Below, piece after piece: positions 30,842-35,129 of a stretch of 35,129 nucleotides of DNA (the first letter of the stretch is position 1; every line of letters begins with the position of its first letter). This DNA comes from an uncultured Chloroflexota bacterium. GTDB taxonomy: Bacteria; Chloroflexota; Chloroflexia; Thermomicrobiales; UBA6265. The stretch covers positions 1 through 35,129 of the forward strand of contig CALGSZ010000078.1 in NCBI GenBank assembly GCA_937901745.1, in the 5' to 3' direction. The notes beneath the pieces are model-generated. The model saw only the letters and a program-made list of their open reading frames with translations, searched no databases and was not told where the DNA came from. Both the position numbers and the translations under genes were made by a program.

Positions 30842-33800
30842 ATGTCGACAAGCAGGCTGGGGACTGCGCCCCGGGGGTCGGCGCAGTGGGGAAGAGCCTC
30901 GCTGGCGCGACCGCGCATCGTCCACATCCTTCTTGCACTCGTCATGTTGATGGCCACGGGGGCGCCGATCGCGGACCTCGTGGAGCCGCAACCAGCGAGC
31001 GCGAACCACTCATCCATCAAATGGCCGGTGCCATCCGGCGCGACGTGGTACATCTCGCAGGGGTACAACACATCCCCGGCGGATGGTTGGAGTCACTACA
31101 ACTGTGACCCCAACACCCTCAAGGACCAAATCTCTCAGACGCACTCCTGCTCTGCCTATTACCAGTACAAGTTCTCGTTCGACATCAAGCGCAAGGACGG
31201 CAACACCGCCGGTCAGCCCGTCCTCTCTCCCGTCAACGGCACCATTCGCTGGATTGACGAAGCCTACGGCGGCATGTCCATCAACCTCGGGGATGGCTAC
31301 GCCGTCGCCTTCTTCCACGCCAATCTGGTGAATGGCCTCGCGGCCGGTCAAACGGTGACGCAGGGCCAGCTTCTCGGCACCGTCGCGCCGGCGGGTCAGG
31401 CCGGCAATGGCGGCTCACCACACATCCACATCACGATCTGGAAGACAACCGATGGCGGCAACTGGAGCCGCAACGCCGTGCCTTTCACCGACGATCACAA
31501 GATCGACGGGATGGACTTCCCGCACAAGGGTGAATCGGTTCGCAACCAGTACTACGGCGTCGAGTTCACCTCGTCCAATCAGCAGCTCAGCGCGGGCAGC
31601 ACCTCGCCGCCGGCGACTCCGACCCTGAAGAGCCCGGCCACCGGAACGACCTATACCTCCGCGCCGCGACAGGTCACCCTGAGCTGGAACAGCGTCTCCG
31701 GCGCCACCGAGTACCAGGTGGTCATCAATGACGGGCAGATCACCAGCCCGTGGGTGAGCGGCACATCCTGGACGACCGGCTCGCTCGGCAAGGGTCAATA
31801 CGCGTGGCAAGTCCGGGCCAGGAACAGCGCCGGCACGAGCGGCTTGAGTCCGAAATGGGTCTTCTGGATCGACACGAGTAGCGCGCAGACACCGACACCC
31901 ACGCCGAGCGCTGGCGGCACGCCCGGACCGCTCAAGACTTCGATCAGCCCGACGAGCGGCCGAGTCGGCACGATCGTGACCGCCTCCGGCAGCGGCATGA
32001 ACCCGAACGAGACGGTCCGGCTCTACTTCGATTCGGTCTCGTCCGCCGGGCAGATTGCCCAGGTCAAGGCGAACAGCGCGGGCAACTGGGCGGCGGAAGT
32101 CGCGATCCCGGACGCGACCGGCGGCAACCACACGATCATCGCGCGCGGGATGACGAGCGATAAGCGCGCGCCCGCGACCTTCACCGTCACCTCTTACCTC
32201 AATCGCACGCCGTACCAAGGCCCGCCAGGGACGACGATCAACCTCACCGTCCAAGGGTTCGGCGCTAATGAGACGGTGCGCGTGACGTGGGAGACGACGA
32301 GCGGTCCGCTGCTCGCCAATGTCCAGACAAACGCGAAGGGGACTGGCTCGACCTCCTTCCCGCTGCCGGAAGGAACCACCGGCTGGCACGACTATGTCGG
32401 CGTCGGCCAGACCAGCCGGCTGACAGCCTGGGGCGCCCTCTACATCCAACCCGCTCTGAATCTGAGTCCGACGTCCGGCTCGCCCGGCACCAAGATCAAC
32501 GTCTCCGCCAAGGGTCTCGCCGGCAACCAGAGCGTCACCATCGCCTGGAACAAGACGAGCAGCAGCGCGGGCACGAATGTCTGCAGCGGCTCCACGAACG
32601 GAAGCGGCAACTACTCGTGCTCGTTCAACATTCCGCAGGTCGGCGCCGGCTCCTATCCCGTCGTCCTGACGACGTCGGGCGGCGTGACGTTGAGCTCCAC
32701 CGTCGAGGTCAGCGGTCAGCCCTCCGTCTCCATCACGCCGGGCTCGGCCGCCGTCGGCGCGCAGGTCTCCGTCAGCGTCGGCGGGTTCGGCGCGAACGAG
32801 ACCGTCAACCTGACGTGGGACAACAGCAGCACGGTTTGGCAGTCGCGCCAGACGAGCGCGAACGGCTCCTTCAACCTGACCGCCCTCGTCCCGAGCCTCA
32901 GCACCGGCACCCACACGCTCAAGGCACGCGGCGTCTCGACCGGCCGCACCGCGAGCGTCTCGTTCACCGTCGTCTCCGGCTCCGGCGGCAAGACTCAGAT
33001 GGTCGGCCCCGGGACCTACCTCGTCACCGCGACGGAGGAAGGTCTCTTCGGCGGGACGACCTCCGCTGGGCACGTGATCGAACCCGGTGACATGTTCGTC
33101 GCCTTGCCCGCGTGCACCCAGAGCTCCTGCCCGTGGGCGAACCCGAACTCCCGGTACGTCGCGCTCTGCGGCGATAACTGCTACGTCCGCGTGACGAACC
33201 CGTCCACGGGCGCCTGCCGCGTCGGCAAGGTGCTCGACGTCGGGCCGTGGTTCACGAACGACAACTGGTGGGACCCGACCAACCAGCGCGAGCTCAACAA
33301 GCTCTCGACGACAAAGAACATCCTTCCGCAAGGCTACGTCGGCGCGGAGGCGGCGAGGGACGGCCTCGACGTCGGCTACGGCGTCAGCGCGCGCGGGATC
33401 GGCATCTCCAACGTCGGCTATGAGGTCGGCAACCGCGCCGCGATCGATCTCGGCGATGGTATGTGGACCGGCATCGGGTTCCGGCGCGGCGACGGCATCG
33501 CTCAGGTGCGCGTGACGCTCCTCTGGCAAACGGGCGAGGAGCCGAACGCGGCCGCTCAGGCTTGTGGCCAGTCGTCGCTCGCGGTGCGCCAATCCGGCAC
33601 GCCGACTCCGACGCCGACCAGCACCGCTACGCCGAAGGCGACTGCGACGGCCACGGCGACGCCGAATCCGACCGGCACGCCGATCACCACCCGGAGCCTG
33701 AGCCACAGCCCGACCAGCGGTCCGGTCGGGACGACGGTCCAGGTGACCGGCACCGGCTTCCAGCCCGGCGAGACGGTCGATCTCTACTTCACCTCGACCC

Positions 33801-35129
33801 GCACCACGCCGATCGCGAGCCCTCGCGCCGACAACCTCGGTCGCATCAGCGCGCAGATCACGATGCCGGAGGCGCCGGCGGGTTACCTGCTGGTCGCCGC
33901 CAAGGGTCGCACCAGCGGCGCAACCGCCTCCAAGTCGTTCAAGATCACGCCGAAGCTGACGCGATCGCCGGCCAGCGGCTACGAGGGCCAGACGATCCAA
34001 GTCCAGGCCACCGGATTCGGCGCCTCGGAATCGGTGGATTTGCGCTGGGATTCCAGCTCTGGCACGGTCGTGGCGCGGCTCACGACGAACGCGAACGGCA
34101 GCGCGAGCGGCTCGTTCAAGATCCCAGAGAACAGCGCGCGCGGCCAGCACAACCTGTACGGCATCGGCGCGACCAGCGGCGTCAGCACGTCGGTCTCCGT
34201 GGAGGTGCTCGCGCTCAACATCTCGGTCTCGCCGAGCACCGGCAGCCCGCGGAATAAGGTCACGGTCTCCGGCTCGGGCTTCGCGCCGAACGAGACAGTG
34301 GACGTCTTCTGGGATGGCAGCTCGACGGCGGCGGAGAACGGCAAGGCAGATGCGAGCGGGAACGTCAGCATCACCTCGAGCGTCCCGCTGATGCCGACCG
34401 GCAGCCATCCGGTCAAGCTGAAGGGCCGCTCGAGCGGTCGCCAAGGGACGGCGCAGTTCAACGTCGTGCAAAGCGTGGAGCTCAACCCGACTTCCGGGCA
34501 GGGCGGCACGCAGGTGACCGTGAAGGGCCGCGGCTGGGATGCTGGCGCAACGGTCGGCATCTACTGGAACCGCACCGGCTCGAGCTCCGGCGTCCGCGTC
34601 TGCAACGTCGTCGCCAGCCATACGGGCTCCTTCACCTGCAGCTTCGTCGCGCCGAACGCCACGCCCGAGCGCTATCCGGTCGTCGGCGTGAGCGGCAGCC
34701 GGACCGCCTCGGCGACGTTCCGCGTCACCGGCGGGCAAGGCGCAAGCGGCAGCACGATCGTTGCGTCTGTCTCCCCGGAGAGCGGCTCGCCGCGTGACTA
34801 CGTCACCGTCACCGGCACCGGGTTCAAATCTGGTGAGACGGTCGAGGTCCGCTTCAACGGCTCGTCGACGGTGGAGGCTACCGGCAAGGCGGACAGCAAT
34901 GGCCGTGTCAGTATCCGCGTCCGTGTCCCGCTGATGCCGAATGGTGCGCGCCCCATCGAGCTGCGCGGCACGTCGAGCGGCAGCACGGGCGTGGTTCTGT
35001 TCGACGTCGTCGAGCAGCTGGAGCTGTCGCCCACCAGCGGCGCTGCGGGCTCGACCTTCCTGATCAAGGGACGCGGCTGGAACGCCAACTCCACCGTTGA
35101 CATATACTGGAACCGCACGGGCTCCAGCG
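30842..35129 (+). CDS. Giant secreted LytM/M23-like protein with FnIII, TIG-like repeats and a double-psi-barrel-like domain, 3' truncated
   Basis: The frame is open from ATG 30842 (GGAGGGG six bases before) to the edge: 1429 codons. A signal peptide covers about 25-60 (IVHILLALVMLMATGAPIAD). Residues about 60-235 are M23/LytM-like: HxH is present (H194, H196 in SPHIHITIW), as is His159 (FFHANL), but the first ligand of HxxxD is Lys110 (KFSFD). An FnIII-like domain follows (about 260-345). Four TIG-like beta modules of ~85-90 residues come next (SPTSGxxGTxVxVxGxGFxxNETV pattern). A cysteine-containing double-psi-barrel-like domain lies at about 717-900 (VLDVGPWF, AIDLGDGMWTGIGF), then a Thr/Pro linker (about 917-948). 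At least six more modules, the last cut, complete the visible part. The likely role is cell-wall attachment or peptidoglycan binding; enzymatic activity is doubtful. Confidence 0.85.
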   Translation, partial: MSTSRLGTAPRGSAQWGRASLARPRIVHILLALVMLMATGAPIADLVEPQPASANHSSIKWPVPSGATWYISQGYNTSPADGWSHYNCDPNTLKDQISQTHSCSAYYQYKFSFDIKRKDGNTAGQPVLSPVNGTIRWIDEAYGGMSINLGDGYAVAFFHANLVNGLAAGQTVTQGQLLGTVAPAGQAGNGGSPHIHITIWKTTDGGNWSRNAVPFTDDHKIDGMDFPHKGESVRNQYYGVEFTSSNQQLSAGSTSPPATPTLKSPATGTTYTSAPRQVTLSWNSVSGATEYQVVINDGQITSPWVSGTSWTTGSLGKGQYAWQVRARNSAGTSGLSPKWVFWIDTSSAQTPTPTPSAGGTPGPLKTSISPTSGRVGTIVTASGSGMNPNETVRLYFDSVSSAGQIAQVKANSAGNWAAEVAIPDATGGNHTIIARGMTSDKRAPATFTVTSYLNRTPYQGPPGTTINLTVQGFGANETVRVTWETTSGPLLANVQTNAKGTGSTSFPLPEGTTGWHDYVGVGQTSRLTAWGALYIQPALNLSPTSGSPGTKINVSAKGLAGNQSVTIAWNKTSSSAGTNVCSGSTNGSGNYSCSFNIPQVGAGSYPVVLTTSGGVTLSSTVEVSGQPSVSITPGSAAVGAQVSVSVGGFGANETVNLTWDNSSTVWQSRQTSANGSFNLTALVPSLSTGTHTLKARGVSTGRTASVSFTVVSGSGGKTQMVGPGTYLVTATEEGLFGGTTSAGHVIEPGDMFVALPACTQSSCPWANPNSRYVALCGDNCYVRVTNPSTGACRVGKVLDVGPWFTNDNWWDPTNQRELNKLSTTKNILPQGYVGAEAARDGLDVGYGVSARGIGISNVGYEVGNRAAIDLGDGMWTGIGFRRGDGIAQVRVTLLWQTGEEPNAAAQACGQSSLAVRQSGTPTPTPTSTATPKATATATATPNPTGTPITTRSLSHSPTSGPVGTTVQVTGTGFQPGETVDLYFTSTRTTPIASPRADNLGRISAQITMPEAPAGYLLVAAKGRTSGATASKSFKITPKLTRSPASGYEGQTIQVQATGFGASESVDLRWDSSSGTVVARLTTNANGSASGSFKIPENSARGQHNLYGIGATSGVSTSVSVEVLALNISVSPSTGSPRNKVTVSGSGFAPNETVDVFWDGSSTAAENGKADASGNVSITSSVPLMPTGSHPVKLKGRSSGRQGTAQFNVVQSVELNPTSGQGGTQVTVKGRGWDAGATVGIYWNRTGSSSGVRVCNVVASHTGSFTCSFVAPNATPERYPVVGVSGSRTASATFRVTGGQGASGSTIVASVSPESGSPRDYVTVTGTGFKSGETVEVRFNGSSTVEATGKADSNGRVSIRVRVPLMPNGARPIELRGTSSGSTGVVLFDVVEQLELSPTSGAAGSTFLIKGRGWNANSTVDIYWNRTGSS
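34212..35129 (+). repeat. 543-bp tandem super-repeat of paired TIG-like modules
   Basis: GTCCCGCTGATGCCGA occurs at 34382-34397 and 34925-34940, and TACTGGAACCGCAC at 34562 and 35105, both 543 bases (181 codons) apart. Unit 1 is about 34212-34754; unit 2 begins at 34755 and is cut by the window edge. Each unit holds one GSPRxxVTVxGxGF module and one KGRGWxAxxTVxIYWNRTGSS module. Confidence 0.8.

Noticed and set aside
31415..34738. A 1107-codon open frame on the minus strand
   Set aside because: It lies wholly inside the giant surface gene, whose frame has a signal peptide, domains and a ribosome site. The antisense protein is Arg/Ala/Asp-rich without motifs, a by-product of GC-rich codons on the coding strand.
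34815..34832. tRNA T-loop-like GGTTCAAATC
   Set aside because: It falls in frame inside a TIG-like module of the surface protein, and no acceptor, D or anticodon arm surrounds it.

Overview
The window is GC-rich, gene-dense bacterial DNA. Long spurious antisense frames are common, and sigma-70-type promoters are readable (TTGACA/TAGTAT, TTGACG/TATACT, several TGnTACACT extended -10 forms). Gene content, very high GC, Ala/Arg/Glu-rich proteins and large secreted repeat proteins suggest a Chloroflexota member, perhaps of the class Thermomicrobia. This is inference from style, not from a marker gene. No tRNA, rRNA, CRISPR array or IS element was seen.

Layout. 1-5066: 3' part of a GH4 alpha-galactosidase-type gene, a convergent tyrosine-recombinase-like gene with a degraded active site, a cupin, a 72-residue protein, an ArsR-type regulator, and a 490-base gap that looks like an independently transcribed structured RNA. 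5067-8157: a tripartite tricarboxylate transporter operon, transcribed leftward as tctC-tctB-tctA. 8515-13825: two methionine genes read leftward, metH then metG. Between them lies a promoter, a Met-containing 34-codon leader frame starting at the predicted transcription start, mutually exclusive stems and a terminator-like hairpin, which together look like a methionine attenuator. 14161-18027: a coiled-coil orphan, an M20 dipeptidase and a secreted CAP-discoidin protein. 18212-20406: a PhoB/OmpR-type response regulator, then a sensor kinase gene that has lost its middle, then a membrane protein with a long acidic tail. 20646-23128: a luciferase-like oxidoreductase, a strong promoter with a perfect operator-like palindrome, a candidate ~195-nt structured RNA, and a D-2-hydroxyacid dehydrogenase. 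23169-28174: an envelope group with an ECF sigma factor, a zinc-finger anti-sigma factor, a SIMPL protein, an HtrA-type protease and a Tat-exported rhodanese without its catalytic Cys. 28328-35129: a secreted protein made of two copies of one domain, only the first with HExxH, and a giant secreted LytM/FnIII/TIG-like/double-psi-barrel-like protein that runs off the right edge.

How they fit. The metH/metG pair supplies and consumes methionine, and the leader suggests metG senses charging of Met-tRNA. The sigma/anti-sigma pair plus SIMPL, HtrA and rhodanese resembles an envelope-stress regulon. The right third is devoted to exported cell-surface proteins. The least explained material is the two structured-RNA candidates (about 4636-5004 and 21654-21850), the metG leader and the duplicated HExxH protein.
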